Positions 1-8,922 are shown, counted from the first letter of the stretch. The stretch: 64,000 nucleotides of DNA from JAOAIV01 sp038849555 (GCA_038849555.1 JAWCMT010000001.1:1-64000), one strand, 5' to 3'. Notes: generated from the sequence alone by a model not told the origin. Numbers and translations: made by a program.

Positions 1-349
1 AAGCTAAGTCAGGGTGTCCTTTGCCGTCGATGCCCTGCCACTCTGGATCAACCAAGCGATTGCCTATGTCCATTGCAGACATAAACGCGGCAGGTTCATA
101 ACCGCGCTTCAGAAATTCGCTGACCATGTGGGCTGTTGCGACCACGGGAACTTTTGAGGCTTTAGCGAAGTCGATTATGTATTCGATGAGTTGTCTGCCC
201 TCTAGCCAGCGTTCAGTGGCGTTGCTGCCCACGATGAGTATGGGCCGCTGAGCCTTTTTTATCATTACAACGGCTACTTCGGGCTTAGTTATTGGATTTG
301 CCTTCTTTGTCGCTGCTATTTCTGCACATTGCCATGGTTCACATGACAT
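1..349 (-). CDS. cdhB: CODH/ACS complex epsilon subunit CdhB (partial, runs off left edge)
   Basis: The first 116 residues of the epsilon subunit of the archaeal CO dehydrogenase/acetyl-CoA synthase (ACDS) complex. This small subunit binds the CdhA catalytic subunit in the cytoplasm and is thought to assist electron transfer. The N-terminus MSCEPWQCAEI matches the family's conserved PWQ-AEI start, and the following stretch (PILIVGSNA, then MVSEFLKRGYEP) fits its Rossmann-like fold. The ATG at 349 lies 7 bases after the cdhA stop, so the two are co-transcribed. The gene is cut by the window edge, not broken. Identification rests on family pattern and on the position directly behind cdhA. Confidence 0.88.
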   Translation of the reverse strand, partial: MSCEPWQCAEIAATKKANPITKPEVAVVMIKKAQRPILIVGSNATERWLEGRQLIEYIIDFAKASKVPVVATAHMVSEFLKRGYEPAAFMSAMDIGNRLVDPEWQGIDGKGHPDLA

Positions 350-356
350 TTCAACA

Positions 357-2705
357 TCACTCCTTCTTCTTGCGTATCATTCTCGGAAGCAATGTCGGGT
401 CTGGAATTACAGTTTCCTTCCAGCCTTTCGCTTCCAGAATCTTGACGATTTCATCTTTCATGGTCATTGGCACGTCAGCTAATGTTCGCACGAATAAGTG
501 TATGTCCGGCGGCATGCAGCCATAGTGGCGCTTATGCAAGTCGATATAATGGCTTAGTTTGATGCTGCGGCCCTTCCAAGTATCGTTAGGCCTCATACAG
601 AGCTTAGCTATAGCAACCATGGCTTCCTGCGGCGTCTCCACAGTCTGGAACAAGTGCTCAGGCGCCGGCCCAACATTGACTTTTTCACCCGTACGAGCAT
701 CATAAACTTCCCAATTTTCAGGTTTATCTGCCCTCCCAAGCAGCATGCGTCGGTATTTGCTGCCATGCGGCCCAACCAACACTGGAACGCCAAGGCTCCA
801 GAAGCCCGCGGCAATTGACGCGGCTTTCTGCGAATAGGCTCCCCATGCTAAGCCGACGGCGCCGACGCGGTTGTGTATGTAATCAGCTATCTCTTCATAA
901 TTGCCTCTTAGGTTACGTTTGGCGAATATGTTGGCGACTTTTATTGCTGCGCCAGCGATGTGCGAGTTGGCTACGCATGAGCCTACATTGAGCACGCCTC
1001 CTGCAGCGAATTCGCCGGGGAATTCTTCATAGAGTGTTTTACCCTCAGAGTTTTTGTATGAACCTGCTGACATAGCCGAGCAGCCTGAAGTGACTACAAT
1101 GAAACGGCGGAGAGCAAACTCGCGGCATATATCATAAACGTCTTTGCCGCCATGTGGATAGTTTGCGCATCCTACAACTGCGAGTATGCCTGGAATCTCG
1201 CCGAGCACTATGGGACTGCCGACGTTGCGGATTTCTGTATCTTGCACGGCGCCTCTGCCTGAGCGGCAGTAGTTCTTTTCTTCAAGCATGCATCGTTCGC
1301 CTGCTTTAACTATGAAGCTATGTATTTGCAATTTTACTGGGCATGCTTCTTCACAGCGTCCACAGCCAATGCATTCTTCATATAACTCAGTTAGCGGGGC
1401 CAAATTACCTTCAGCTGCTGCTTTTAGCGCCGCTGGAATCGCCAAGTCTTGCGGGCAGCTTCTCTGGCACATGTTGCATTGTCTGCATGTTTTTGCAAGC
1501 GCTTTAATTTCGTCGATTTCAGGAAGAACACGGTATTTTCTTCGTATAGGCGCAATTTTTGTTGCCACTTTCACTGCGACCTCGCCTACTTTTTCAGGAT
1601 CAAGAATCAAGACGCCTGGCACCTTGCCGCTTACTAAGTCAGCGACTATCTCATCTGCCGGGTCGTTCGTGCGGTTCTTGAAGCCCATGCAGTTTTTCTC
1701 TGATGCCGCTATAACTGGTGCTTTGACACGTTCTGCTTCGCTGAAGATGTCTGTTCTGATACATTGCTCATCCAGAACCACCACATCAGCGAATCCACCG
1801 CGCACAAACCTGAGTTGCCATGAGATTGGCCCCACAATTTTAGCGCGGTCGTAATAGCGTGTGTTGTCAAAGGCGGTGCAGCATAAACCTACGACTTCTA
1901 TTTTTCCGTCAAGTTTGTTTTCTTTCATGTAATCAATTATTCCGACAGAGGGCACAACGTTATGCCCGATGCACATGATAACTGGTTTGGATGTGTCCAC
2001 AGTGCCGATGCCCATCTGAATCAGCGGCGCTTCAGGATCAGCCTTGGGAAAGTCAAGTGCCGAGATTTGGGCGATGTCGGCAACTTCCATGCCTACTTGG
2101 TCGATGCGCCCAGCGTGAAATGCTTTGGATTCAAAATCTAAATTATTACCCTCTTGACCCGTGTGGGCTGCCGAGAGGCAATGAGTTATCTGCGTTTCAC
2201 AGTAATCTAAAACTTCCGCCAAGTCTCCAAGAGTTTTAGGCCTTATGCCCGTAACAAGCCGTGTAACGGGCGCCTCAACTTTCACGTTTAAGCCGCCTAC
2301 ATCTAACGGATAGTTTCTACCATATTTTTCAATCAGATGATCAACCATGTGGCGGGCGTGAGCCGTGTGAGTTGCAGCGCCAATGCTGCATGCAATAAGC
2401 ACAATGCGCGATGATTGGGCAGCTATGTCTAAGCCACATGCGCCTCTTTTTCCTGCTGTTAAATCACATTTGCCGAATGTGCAGAGACAGCAGAGGTCGC
2501 AGTCGGGCATGTAGAAGGGCTTGTATTTGCTCAGAAGCTTCATGTCCCAGTCGCGCAGTGTGGATATTGAGGGCATTGGTGTTGGCCCCATGGGTTCTTC
2601 CCATGAGTCATCAACAATTTTTCCAATTGATACTTCAAGGTTTTTAACAAGACCGGTAGCGGTCTTCATTTCGCCTATTTTCATGTGCACGTTTTTAGCT
2701 GTCAA
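357..2705 (-). CDS. cdhA: CODH/ACS complex alpha subunit CdhA (CO dehydrogenase)
   Basis: Nickel-iron CO dehydrogenase subunit of the archaeal ACDS complex. It interconverts CO2 and CO with ferredoxin electrons and passes CO to acetyl-CoA synthase. Its 782 residues match the family length of about 800. Visible features are an N-terminal cysteine cluster (C69, C72, C73, C75, C80, C90), the archaea-specific pair of 4Fe-4S motifs (CRQCNMCQRSCP near 407-418 and CIGCGRCEEACP near 445-456), and C-cluster candidates such as H248 in MCIGHN, C276 and C315. The start is TTG, with GAGG seven bases upstream and a TATA element at 2750-2759. cdhB follows, and two CooC-like maturation ATPases lie just upstream. 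Direction (acetogenic or acetate-consuming) cannot be told from this. Confidence 0.96.
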   Translation of the reverse strand: MTAKNVHMKIGEMKTATGLVKNLEVSIGKIVDDSWEEPMGPTPMPSISTLRDWDMKLLSKYKPFYMPDCDLCCLCTFGKCDLTAGKRGACGLDIAAQSSRIVLIACSIGAATHTAHARHMVDHLIEKYGRNYPLDVGGLNVKVEAPVTRLVTGIRPKTLGDLAEVLDYCETQITHCLSAAHTGQEGNNLDFESKAFHAGRIDQVGMEVADIAQISALDFPKADPEAPLIQMGIGTVDTSKPVIMCIGHNVVPSVGIIDYMKENKLDGKIEVVGLCCTAFDNTRYYDRAKIVGPISWQLRFVRGGFADVVVLDEQCIRTDIFSEAERVKAPVIAASEKNCMGFKNRTNDPADEIVADLVSGKVPGVLILDPEKVGEVAVKVATKIAPIRRKYRVLPEIDEIKALAKTCRQCNMCQRSCPQDLAIPAALKAAAEGNLAPLTELYEECIGCGRCEEACPVKLQIHSFIVKAGERCMLEEKNYCRSGRGAVQDTEIRNVGSPIVLGEIPGILAVVGCANYPHGGKDVYDICREFALRRFIVVTSGCSAMSAGSYKNSEGKTLYEEFPGEFAAGGVLNVGSCVANSHIAGAAIKVANIFAKRNLRGNYEEIADYIHNRVGAVGLAWGAYSQKAASIAAGFWSLGVPVLVGPHGSKYRRMLLGRADKPENWEVYDARTGEKVNVGPAPEHLFQTVETPQEAMVAIAKLCMRPNDTWKGRSIKLSHYIDLHKRHYGCMPPDIHLFVRTLADVPMTMKDEIVKILEAKGWKETVIPDPTLLPRMIRKKKE

Positions 2706-2749
2706 ATTAAAACCTCAGTAAAGGTTTACCTACATTCAAGGGTTACACA

Positions 2750-2759
2750 GTTTTTAAAC
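2750..2759 (-). promoter_or_regulatory. TATA element of cdhA
   Basis: GTTTAAAAAC on the minus strand, about 45 bases before the cdhA TTG start, places transcription start near 2725. The surrounding stretch to 2827 is very AT-rich and separates cdhA from the CooC-like genes, so cdhAB probably has its own promoter. Confidence 0.5.
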
Positions 2760-2827
2760 TTTTCCAAAATTTTTTAACAAAATTAACAACACAATAATAT
2801 GAATGTAATATTACTTAAATGCACTTT

Positions 2828-3595
2828 TTACACAAAATAGCCAGCGTTATTTAGTATTTTCTTCACTGAAAGATAAGCAGCATTATCTGAAGGCAAGTTA
2901 AGCAACGATTTTCCTGCGAGAACATAATCGTCTACTTGCTCATCAAACGCGATTTTACCCAGATACTTGAATTTCAACGTTTTCTCAGCTGCATCTCCAA
3001 GTTGCTCTGGAAAGCGGTAGCCGCCTACTATGTAAAAATTGTCGAATTGTATGCCTACTTCCTGCGCTATGCGGTACGCACGTTTAACATGGTCGAAAGA
3101 CTTCTTTGAGTGGTCAAGAATGTCAAAAATATCGTTTACTTTTGACGTAATTCTCCTGTTCAAATGCTCAAGACCCGCAGGCGAGTCTATAAGCACATAC
3201 TTATAGTTTTTGGTTAATGACTCCAAAGCGCCTTTTAGGGCAGCGTTTGGCATACAATAGCAGCCTTCCACCCACTTGGTGCCTACAGCAAGAAAATCAA
3301 AATGGTTGCTTTCAAAAAGCCCACTTGACCAAATCTTACTTTCTATCCGTTCCGAGGGCGGAATGCCAACCGTGGTGCCGCCTTGTTCTATAAAGGTGCT
3401 TACAAGCAGCTCAGAAATTGTGTGCTTCCCAGCCTCTTTAAGGTCGACTCCGACCATTTCGGCAAGATTCTGGTCTGGATCAGCGTCCACAAGCAGCAAC
3501 GGTGCTTGGCCAGCTTCGACGAGGCATTTAGCCATCAAAGCTACAAAGCTGGATTTTCCTGTTCCGCCGCGGCCAATGGTTACAAGAGTTTTCAT
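2828..3595 (-). CDS. cooC: CooC-type nickel-insertion ATPase (copy 1)
   Basis: MinD/ParA-family P-loop ATPase, probably for loading nickel into CODH or ACS. The P-loop is GRGGTGKSS at residues 8-16, with Arg where the classical deviant Walker A has its signature Lys. A Cys-X-Cys pair at C112/C114 (EGCYCMPN) corresponds in position to the nickel-binding pair known for bacterial CooC. VDADPDQNLA at about 36-45 fits the Asp-containing motif after the P-loop. The ATG sits 25 bases after the stop of a second CooC-like gene and 122 bases upstream of cdhA, which supports the maturation role. The nickel target is inferred from context. Confidence 0.85.
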   Translation of the reverse strand: MKTLVTIGRGGTGKSSFVALMAKCLVEAGQAPLLLVDADPDQNLAEMVGVDLKEAGKHTISELLVSTFIEQGGTTVGIPPSERIESKIWSSGLFESNHFDFLAVGTKWVEGCYCMPNAALKGALESLTKNYKYVLIDSPAGLEHLNRRITSKVNDIFDILDHSKKSFDHVKRAYRIAQEVGIQFDNFYIVGGYRFPEQLGDAAEKTLKFKYLGKIAFDEQVDDYVLAGKSLLNLPSDNAAYLSVKKILNNAGYFV

Positions 3596-3620
3596 CTAAA
3601 ACATCAACCTCATGTTAGGT

Positions 3621-4400
3621 TTAAGCTTGTTTCTTAAGCAAAACGTCACATATATTGTCTATGGTTCGTATTGCCGCAAGCTCTTTGCGCCTAAGCGGCG
3701 TGTCGCCAAGCATGTCAGCTTCAATAACTTTCTCGTCAAATGGAATAAAAGCAAGCATGGATAAGCCGTTTTTCTCAGCGAAGCCCTTGATAGCCTCCTT
3801 CTGAGTTTCATTCATCACCCTATTTCCAATCAAATAAAGCTGCTGCATGCCGGCTTTTGCAGCCAAGTCATGTATGTGCTTTGCTATTTCTAGAGATTTC
3901 AGGTTGGAATCAGCCACTATCAGCAGTGCGTCAACTTGCCTTGCGGTTCCGCGACCTATGTGCTCAACGCCTGCCTCTAAATCTAAAACAACAGCCTCAT
4001 TGCGCTCAACGATTAGGTGGCGTAGTAAAGCGCGGATAACAGCGTTTGGAGCGCACATGCAGCCAGAGTCCATGGCTTTAACGGTGCCCATAACAAGCAA
4101 GTGCACTCCGAAAGGAGTGGCGACGGCGTAATCGCGGACTATGTCATCCACAGTAAAGGATAAACGATAAACGCCTGAATAACCCGTGCCTGTTTTAGAT
4201 TCCACAAGCTCCTTATTCTCGGAAATGGGCACTATCTTTCTGGCTTCCTCGGCGGATAAGCCCAAAGTTAAAGCAAGATTCGGCGAAGAATCAACGTCTA
4301 TGGCTATCGTTTTTAAGCCTCTTTCAGCGAAGCCTCGCGCTAAACCAGCGGCAATGAGGGTTTTGCCCACTCCGCCCTTACCAGAAACAGCAATCTTCAT
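3621..4400 (-). CDS. cooC: CooC/AcsF-type maturation ATPase (copy 2)
   Basis: A second MinD-like ATPase, with the complete deviant Walker A motif GKGGVGKT at residues 7-14 including the signature Lys8. It carries its own Cys-X-Cys pair (C114/C116 in SGCMCAPN) like CooC proteins. Length (259 residues) is normal. It is first in the cooC-cooC-cdhA-cdhB series, and its start faces the MTHFR-like gene across a 129-base divergent region. Two copies may serve the C-cluster of CdhA and the A-cluster of CdhC respectively; that division is inference. Confidence 0.87.
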   Translation of the reverse strand: MKIAVSGKGGVGKTLIAAGLARGFAERGLKTIAIDVDSSPNLALTLGLSAEEARKIVPISENKELVESKTGTGYSGVYRLSFTVDDIVRDYAVATPFGVHLLVMGTVKAMDSGCMCAPNAVIRALLRHLIVERNEAVVLDLEAGVEHIGRGTARQVDALLIVADSNLKSLEIAKHIHDLAAKAGMQQLYLIGNRVMNETQKEAIKGFAEKNGLSMLAFIPFDEKVIEADMLGDTPLRRKELAAIRTIDNICDVLLKKQA

Positions 4401-4469
4401 GGCGCTCGCCCGTTAGGAAAATACGTTTGCTTGATGGCTTATTTACATTTCCTTCGAAAGAAGAGAAGA

Positions 4470-4492
4470 TTTGCATGCAAAAGATTTTTAAT
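4470..4492. promoter_or_regulatory. Palindrome and TATA element in cooC / MTHFR-like divergent promoter
   Basis: The perfect 12-base palindrome TTTGCATGCAAA (4470-4481) is followed directly by TTTTTAAT (4485-4492), a TATA candidate for the rightward gene starting at 4530. A palindrome touching the BRE/TATA position is a typical place for a repressor or activator to act. The regulator is unknown. Confidence 0.45.
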
Positions 4493-4529
4493 GCAAAGGC
4501 GCCTTCCCTTTTAGCCGTGATGATACATC

Positions 4530-5255
4530 ATGAAGATACTGAACGAGTTTGTTCCGACACGCAAATTTCTGAAGCTTGCTGAAGAAATCAAAGACTTAGT
4601 TGACGGCTGGAACGTAACCGACAGCGCTGCTGGTTTTCCAGCACCAAGCGGCACAGTAGTAAGCTGCATTCTAAAATCGAAATACCCTGAAAAATACGTT
4701 TGTCCAATATTCATCCTGCACTACAAGGGACCAGTCGAAGTAGGAGGCTTAGCGCTGGCAGCAGACATCATCGGCTTAGACGGCTTGGCAATCACAATGG
4801 GCGATGTGCCAAAGTATGGTGAACCGATAAAGATGCTGAAATCCTCTGAAGAAGCCAGAGACTGGCTACGTACAACAGTGAAGCTGAAGAATCTCAAGTT
4901 AGGCTGCTTACTAACGGCACGGCGTTCCGTAGAGGAAACGCTTACGCGAGTAAGAGACGCATGGGACTTCATCTACTTTATGAGACTTGAAGATAAATCC
5001 TTCCCAATACTGGAGCAGGTAGCCAAAGAATGCAAACGACTAAACAAACCCTGCTACGCCTACTTCCTCGTGGGAACACCGAGAAACGTTGAGACCGTAA
5101 AAATGATTGGCTGGCCAGTCGCCGCAACCATGGACAAAGTTGAAGAAACTGCTGCAAAGCTAGACGGTCTTGTTGACGGCATAATCGCCACATGTGCTGG
5201 AGACGCTGAAGGCGACAAAGAAATGCTTAAGAAGCTGCAGAAATTCAGAAGCTAA
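4530..5255 (+). CDS. Methylenetetrahydrofolate reductase (MetF)-like TIM-barrel protein
   Basis: A 241-residue protein resembling the MTHFR/MetF flavoprotein family. GLDGLAITMGDVPKYGEP (about residues 83-100) looks like the family's 'N-I-L-A-L-R-G-D-P' segment, and LLTARRSVEETLTRVRDAWDFIYFM fits the following repeat-like strand and the 'D-F-I' strand. MetF reduces methylene- to methyl-tetrahydrofolate (or pterin) in the methyl branch of the Wood-Ljungdahl pathway, which suits its position beside cooC and cdhA. It is shorter than typical MetF (about 290) and divergent, so the substrate is uncertain. GTGAT upstream of the ATG is a plausible ribosome site. I recognise the fold more surely than the activity. 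Confidence 0.55.
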   Translation: MKILNEFVPTRKFLKLAEEIKDLVDGWNVTDSAAGFPAPSGTVVSCILKSKYPEKYVCPIFILHYKGPVEVGGLALAADIIGLDGLAITMGDVPKYGEPIKMLKSSEEARDWLRTTVKLKNLKLGCLLTARRSVEETLTRVRDAWDFIYFMRLEDKSFPILEQVAKECKRLNKPCYAYFLVGTPRNVETVKMIGWPVAATMDKVEETAAKLDGLVDGIIATCAGDAEGDKEMLKKLQKFRS

Positions 5256-5261
5256 AGTAAT

Positions 5262-5293
5262 CACCATCTTTTTTGTTTATCCTTCTTTTTTGC
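5262..5293 (+). terminator. T-rich terminator after MTHFR-like gene
   Basis: Just after the stop codon two T-tracts (TTTTTTG at about 5270 and again at about 5288) occur on the coding strand without an obvious stem. This is the usual form of archaeal intrinsic termination. Confidence 0.45.
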
Positions 5294-5321
5294 CAAATCT
5301 CGCAGCAAAAGGCGCCAAGCA

Positions 5322-7988
5322 TCAGCGCAGAGCCAAAGACAATTTAACCGTTTCCTCATCCAGCGGTTCTAAACTAAAGCCCATTTTTGCGCACATGTGC
5401 AGCATCTTGTGGTTATCAGACATAACATAGCCGAAAATCCGCTCCAATCGCATATCCTTGGCCACCATGATAAGATGACCCATTAACTTCAAGCCAAGCC
5501 CAAGACCCTGCCATTCATCGCTTACAACAACGGCAAACTCGCCGCTCTTCCCATCAGGTTCAACGATAACGCTTCCAGCACCAATGATTTTTCGGCGGTC
5601 CTGCTGATGCTCCGCTATAATGGTGACTTCGCGGTTATAATCCAGATTGCAATACCGCGCCAGCAAATCATGAGAAACATCTTTCAATATTTGGAAAAAC
5701 CGGAAACGCATGGTTTCCTCAGAAAGAGACTGCAAAAACTCGTTAAAACGCTTCTCATCTTCAGGTTTTATGGGACGAAGCAAAACTTGAACGCCATTTT
5801 TCAGCCTCCGCGCGGCAACATACCTCTGAGGATAAGAAGCAACAAGAAAGCTATCTTGATGCTCAGCAGTTTCTCGCATAATTCTGTCCCAGTCAAGAAC
5901 TATTCGCGCATCAACCGCAACAGCACTATTTTCGTTAGCAAGCAGCGGGTTTATGTCCATCTCAGCTATTTCTGGAAAATCTAGGACGAGCTGCGAGAAA
6001 TTCACCAAGATTTTTTCCAGAAGCTTAACGTTCAACGGCTGCATGACAGCTTGGGCATGCCTGTAAACGTGCGTGCCCTCAATTAATTGTTTTGCGAGAG
6101 TCTGATTCAACGGAGGAAAGCCGACGCTTATGTCCTTAAACAGCTCAGCGGCTGTTCCGCCCAGCCCAAAAATGATTATTGCACCGAAAACTGGGTCTTT
6201 CTTGTGGCCTATAAGCAGTTCACGTCCTTTTTCGCGTATCATAGGTTGAATAGCAACGCCTTGGAACTCCACAGCGTAATTTTTGACTTTGCCAGCTAGT
6301 TCTTCAAAGAAAACGTCAGCTTCTGACGCGGAACAAACATTCAAGATAACGCCACCGATTTTAGATTTATACGGAATCAGAGGCGACATCGCCTTCATAA
6401 CCACGGGGTAGCCAAGCTCTGAAGATCGGGCACGTGCTTCCTCAGCAGTCTTTGCGATAAGCGTCTTCACAGTTGGAATCATATATTCTTCTAAGAAACG
6501 CAGAGATTCGGCCAGACTAAGGATTTTCCGTCCCTCGCAAAAAGCGCGTCTGAGAATCCCCTTAAGAAGAGGCATATTGATTTGAGCTATTGGGATTTCT
6601 TCAGGCGTCTGATATAAAAGCGCCATGTTCTGGGTGTAACGGTACATGTGCATGAATGTTGAAACAGCCTCCTCAGGAGTTTTAAACGATGGAATACCGT
6701 TTTGATGAAGGATTTTACGTGCTCTACGGCAACGGTTATCTTCACTCATCAAAGATGCGAGAACAGGCTTCGTTACTTGTTTTGAAAGCGTTGCTATTAC
6801 CTTTGCAAGGGCAACGGGGCTTGTGGCACCCTGCGGCGTATAAATGATCAAGAAACCATCACTCTTTTGATCTTTAAAGCATATCTCCAGCGTGCTTCGG
6901 AACCTAGAGAGAGGCGCTTCTTCATAAATATCGACGGGATTTGCTACGCTGCAGTAAGGAGGCAAAATTTTCTTTAAAGCATGAATGGTCTCACCGCTTA
7001 ATTGCGCTAGTTTTCCGCCCTTAGCCATGAGATGGTCAGCAGCCATTATAGCTGGACCGCCAGCGTTTGTGATTATTGTTAGATTAACGCCATCAGGATT
7101 TGGCTGCATAGCCAAAGCTTCTGCACAGTTGAAGAGGTCACTGATGGCTTCAACGCGGACAACGCCTGCGCGTCTAAAGGCGGCATCATACACAGCGTCT
7201 TCTCCGCCTAAAGAGCCGCTATGAGAAAACGTGGCTTCCGCGCATTCTTTGAAACGCCCAGCTTTGACCAGCATAATAGGTTTGTTTCTCGCGGCGGCAC
7301 GGGCCGCGCTTATGAACTTTTTACCGTCTTTTATTGATTCAACATAAAGCAGGATGCAGCGAGTCTGGGAGTCCGCGCTAAAGTAATCAAGCAAGTCGCC
7401 GAAGTCAACATCAAGCATTGAGCCGACGGAAACCACAGCGCTGAAACCAATATCAGCTTCTGCAGCCCAGTCCAAGGCTGAAGCGCATAATGCAGCGCTT
7501 TGAGAGATGAAAGCGATTTTTCCAGCGCTTGCAGGCTTATCGGCGAAAGTGGCGTAAAGATTGATTTTCGGTCTTATTAACCCGAAACTATTAGGTCCAA
7601 TTACGCGTATGCCATACTTCTTTTTACACTCAAGAAGCTGCTTCTCTATTTCCGCGCCCGCTTTGCCTGTTTCTTTGAAACCCGCCGAGATTATGATTGC
7701 ACCCTTAACTTGAGCTTCACCGCATTCTTCGATTATTTGTGGAACAATATGCGCAGGTGTAGCTACAACAGCGAGATCCACTTTATAGGGGATTTTGTCT
7801 ACGCTAGGATAAGCAGGTATTCCTTGCACTATTTGTCTGAACGGATTTACAGGGAAAACTTGGCCTGCGTATCCTAACCTTGTTAGATTTCGGAAAATTT
7901 TTGCTCCAATGGAATTTTTTCTATCGCTTGCGCCTACAACCGCAATTTTTTCTGGATTGAAAATGCAATTGAGGCTTTCTATTCCCAA
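5322..7988 (-). CDS. ADP-forming acyl-CoA synthetase (alpha-beta fusion) with C-terminal GNAT acetyltransferase
   Basis: Domains in order: CoA-binding and succinyl-CoA-synthetase-like domains (1 to about 460, beginning IAVVGASDRKNSIG), an ATP-grasp domain (about 480-700, with YPVVMKAMSP and the late GGTAAELFKDISVGFPPLN), and a GNAT fold (about 725-885, with EWQGLGLGLKLMGHLI as the acetyl-CoA loop). The family makes acetate plus ATP from acetyl-CoA, or with a GNAT tail acts as a protein lysine acetyltransferase (Pat). His256 in FSHSGSLGG stands at the phosphohistidine position of active ADP-forming synthetases. The TTG start has GAGGG 11 bases upstream. It is a single-gene unit with its TATA inside 8049-8061. 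Whether it acts as synthetase, acetyltransferase or both is unresolved. Confidence 0.88.
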   Translation of the reverse strand: MGIESLNCIFNPEKIAVVGASDRKNSIGAKIFRNLTRLGYAGQVFPVNPFRQIVQGIPAYPSVDKIPYKVDLAVVATPAHIVPQIIEECGEAQVKGAIIISAGFKETGKAGAEIEKQLLECKKKYGIRVIGPNSFGLIRPKINLYATFADKPASAGKIAFISQSAALCASALDWAAEADIGFSAVVSVGSMLDVDFGDLLDYFSADSQTRCILLYVESIKDGKKFISAARAAARNKPIMLVKAGRFKECAEATFSHSGSLGGEDAVYDAAFRRAGVVRVEAISDLFNCAEALAMQPNPDGVNLTIITNAGGPAIMAADHLMAKGGKLAQLSGETIHALKKILPPYCSVANPVDIYEEAPLSRFRSTLEICFKDQKSDGFLIIYTPQGATSPVALAKVIATLSKQVTKPVLASLMSEDNRCRRARKILHQNGIPSFKTPEEAVSTFMHMYRYTQNMALLYQTPEEIPIAQINMPLLKGILRRAFCEGRKILSLAESLRFLEEYMIPTVKTLIAKTAEEARARSSELGYPVVMKAMSPLIPYKSKIGGVILNVCSASEADVFFEELAGKVKNYAVEFQGVAIQPMIREKGRELLIGHKKDPVFGAIIIFGLGGTAAELFKDISVGFPPLNQTLAKQLIEGTHVYRHAQAVMQPLNVKLLEKILVNFSQLVLDFPEIAEMDINPLLANENSAVAVDARIVLDWDRIMRETAEHQDSFLVASYPQRYVAARRLKNGVQVLLRPIKPEDEKRFNEFLQSLSEETMRFRFFQILKDVSHDLLARYCNLDYNREVTIIAEHQQDRRKIIGAGSVIVEPDGKSGEFAVVVSDEWQGLGLGLKLMGHLIMVAKDMRLERIFGYVMSDNHKMLHMCAKMGFSLEPLDEETVKLSLALR

Positions 7989-8048
7989 ATTTATTTATTC
8001 CCTCAGGAGAAGCAACTTTTCTTCCTAATGTAATAGGGGGATAATTAG

Positions 8049-8061
8049 AGATTTAAAATCT
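8049..8061 (-). promoter_or_regulatory. Palindromic TATA element of the ACD-GNAT gene
   Basis: AGATTTAAAATCT is a perfect 13-base inverted repeat (arms AGATTT and AAATCT) enclosing TTTAAA, about 65 bases before the TTG start at 7988. It reads as a TATA box on the minus strand. Confidence 0.4.
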
Positions 8062-8097
8062 TCTTGTGACCGCCTAGCTAGTAAACCTTAAGTTCTG

Positions 8098-8108
8098 TTT
8101 TATAATAG
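8098..8108 (+). promoter_or_regulatory. TATA element of cofE
   Basis: TTTTATAATAG lies about 37 bases before the cofE GTG, placing the transcript start near 8130 with a short leader containing GAGGT. Confidence 0.5.
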
Positions 8109-8140
8109 CCATTCATGCGCTTGGAAAGAGGTAGACAATT

Positions 8141-8899
8141 GTGGGCGAAATCAGAATAATTGCTGTGGAAAATTTGCCGTTAATAAAGGAAGGCGATAAC
8201 ATAGCGGAACTTATCTGTAGCGCAGCTAGAGAACAGAATACACCAATACAGGATAGAGACGTAATAGTAATCACTCATGTTGCTGTTTCAAAAGCCGAGG
8301 GAAACATTGTTAACATAGACGCGATTGAGCCTTCGGAACAGGCTAAAGAAATAGCGCAGAAGACAGGCAAAGAGCCAGCTTTAGTGGAGACAATTCTACG
8401 AGAAACAAAAGAAATCGTGCGTTTAGGACCTAACAGTATTATTACAGAAACAAAAAACGGGATGGTTTGTGCAAACGCCGGCGTGGACAGGTCAAATGTG
8501 GAAGGTGAAAGAAATGTGGCGTTGCTGCCTAAGAACCCTGACGCGTCAGCTCAGAAAATCAGGCGCGAAATAAAAAGGTTAACAGGCTGCGACGTAGCAG
8601 TGATAATTTCTGACACGCACGGTCGCCCCTTCAGAATGGGCGAGATTAATGTCGCCATTGGTGTGGCAGGAATTCGGCCGTTAAGGGATAGACGCGGCGA
8701 AAAAGACTTGTTCGGCTACGTGCTCAGAGTAAAGCGAACAGCAGTTGCTGATGAATTAGCTTCTGCCGCAGAACTGGTAATAGGCCAAGCAAATGAGGGG
8801 ATACCTGCCGCTATAATAAGAGGGTACAAGTACCAGCAGGCAGAAGATGCGTCAGCGGGTGAGCTTATCAGACCAAAAGAAAAAGATTTATTTAGATAA
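8141..8899 (+). CDS. cofE: Coenzyme F420:L-glutamate ligase CofE
   Basis: Adds glutamates to F420-0 with GTP to form coenzyme F420-2, the deazaflavin hydride carrier of archaea. The family's signature segments are present: VIVITHVAVSKAEGN (about residues 46-60), CANAGVDRSNV (about 110-120) and a SDTHGRPFRMGEINVAIG block (about 152-169). Its 252 residues equal the usual length. The start is GTG, preceded by GAGGT at ribosome-site spacing. It is followed 23 bases later by a class II aldolase. The gene shows that the organism makes F420. Confidence 0.95.
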   Translation: MGEIRIIAVENLPLIKEGDNIAELICSAAREQNTPIQDRDVIVITHVAVSKAEGNIVNIDAIEPSEQAKEIAQKTGKEPALVETILRETKEIVRLGPNSIITETKNGMVCANAGVDRSNVEGERNVALLPKNPDASAQKIRREIKRLTGCDVAVIISDTHGRPFRMGEINVAIGVAGIRPLRDRRGEKDLFGYVLRVKRTAVADELASAAELVIGQANEGIPAAIIRGYKYQQAEDASAGELIRPKEKDLFR

Positions 8900-8922
8900 T
8901 TTATTGACGGGGAAAACAGAAA

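Noticed and set aside
1288..1854. 188-codon plus-strand frame opposite cdhA
   Set aside because: Antisense shadow of a strongly conserved gene; its protein is Ser/Ala/Thr-rich as expected for the complementary frame. The same applies to long antisense frames at 14171-14794, 22538-23125, 25790-26674, 30899-31549 and 49873-50325.
2828..3595. Loss of function of CooC copy 1 because the signature lysine is Arg
   Set aside because: The rest of the P-loop (GGTGKS) and the Cys-X-Cys nickel pair are intact, and GRGG variants occur among CooC-like proteins near archaeal CODH genes, so this is noted only as a variant.
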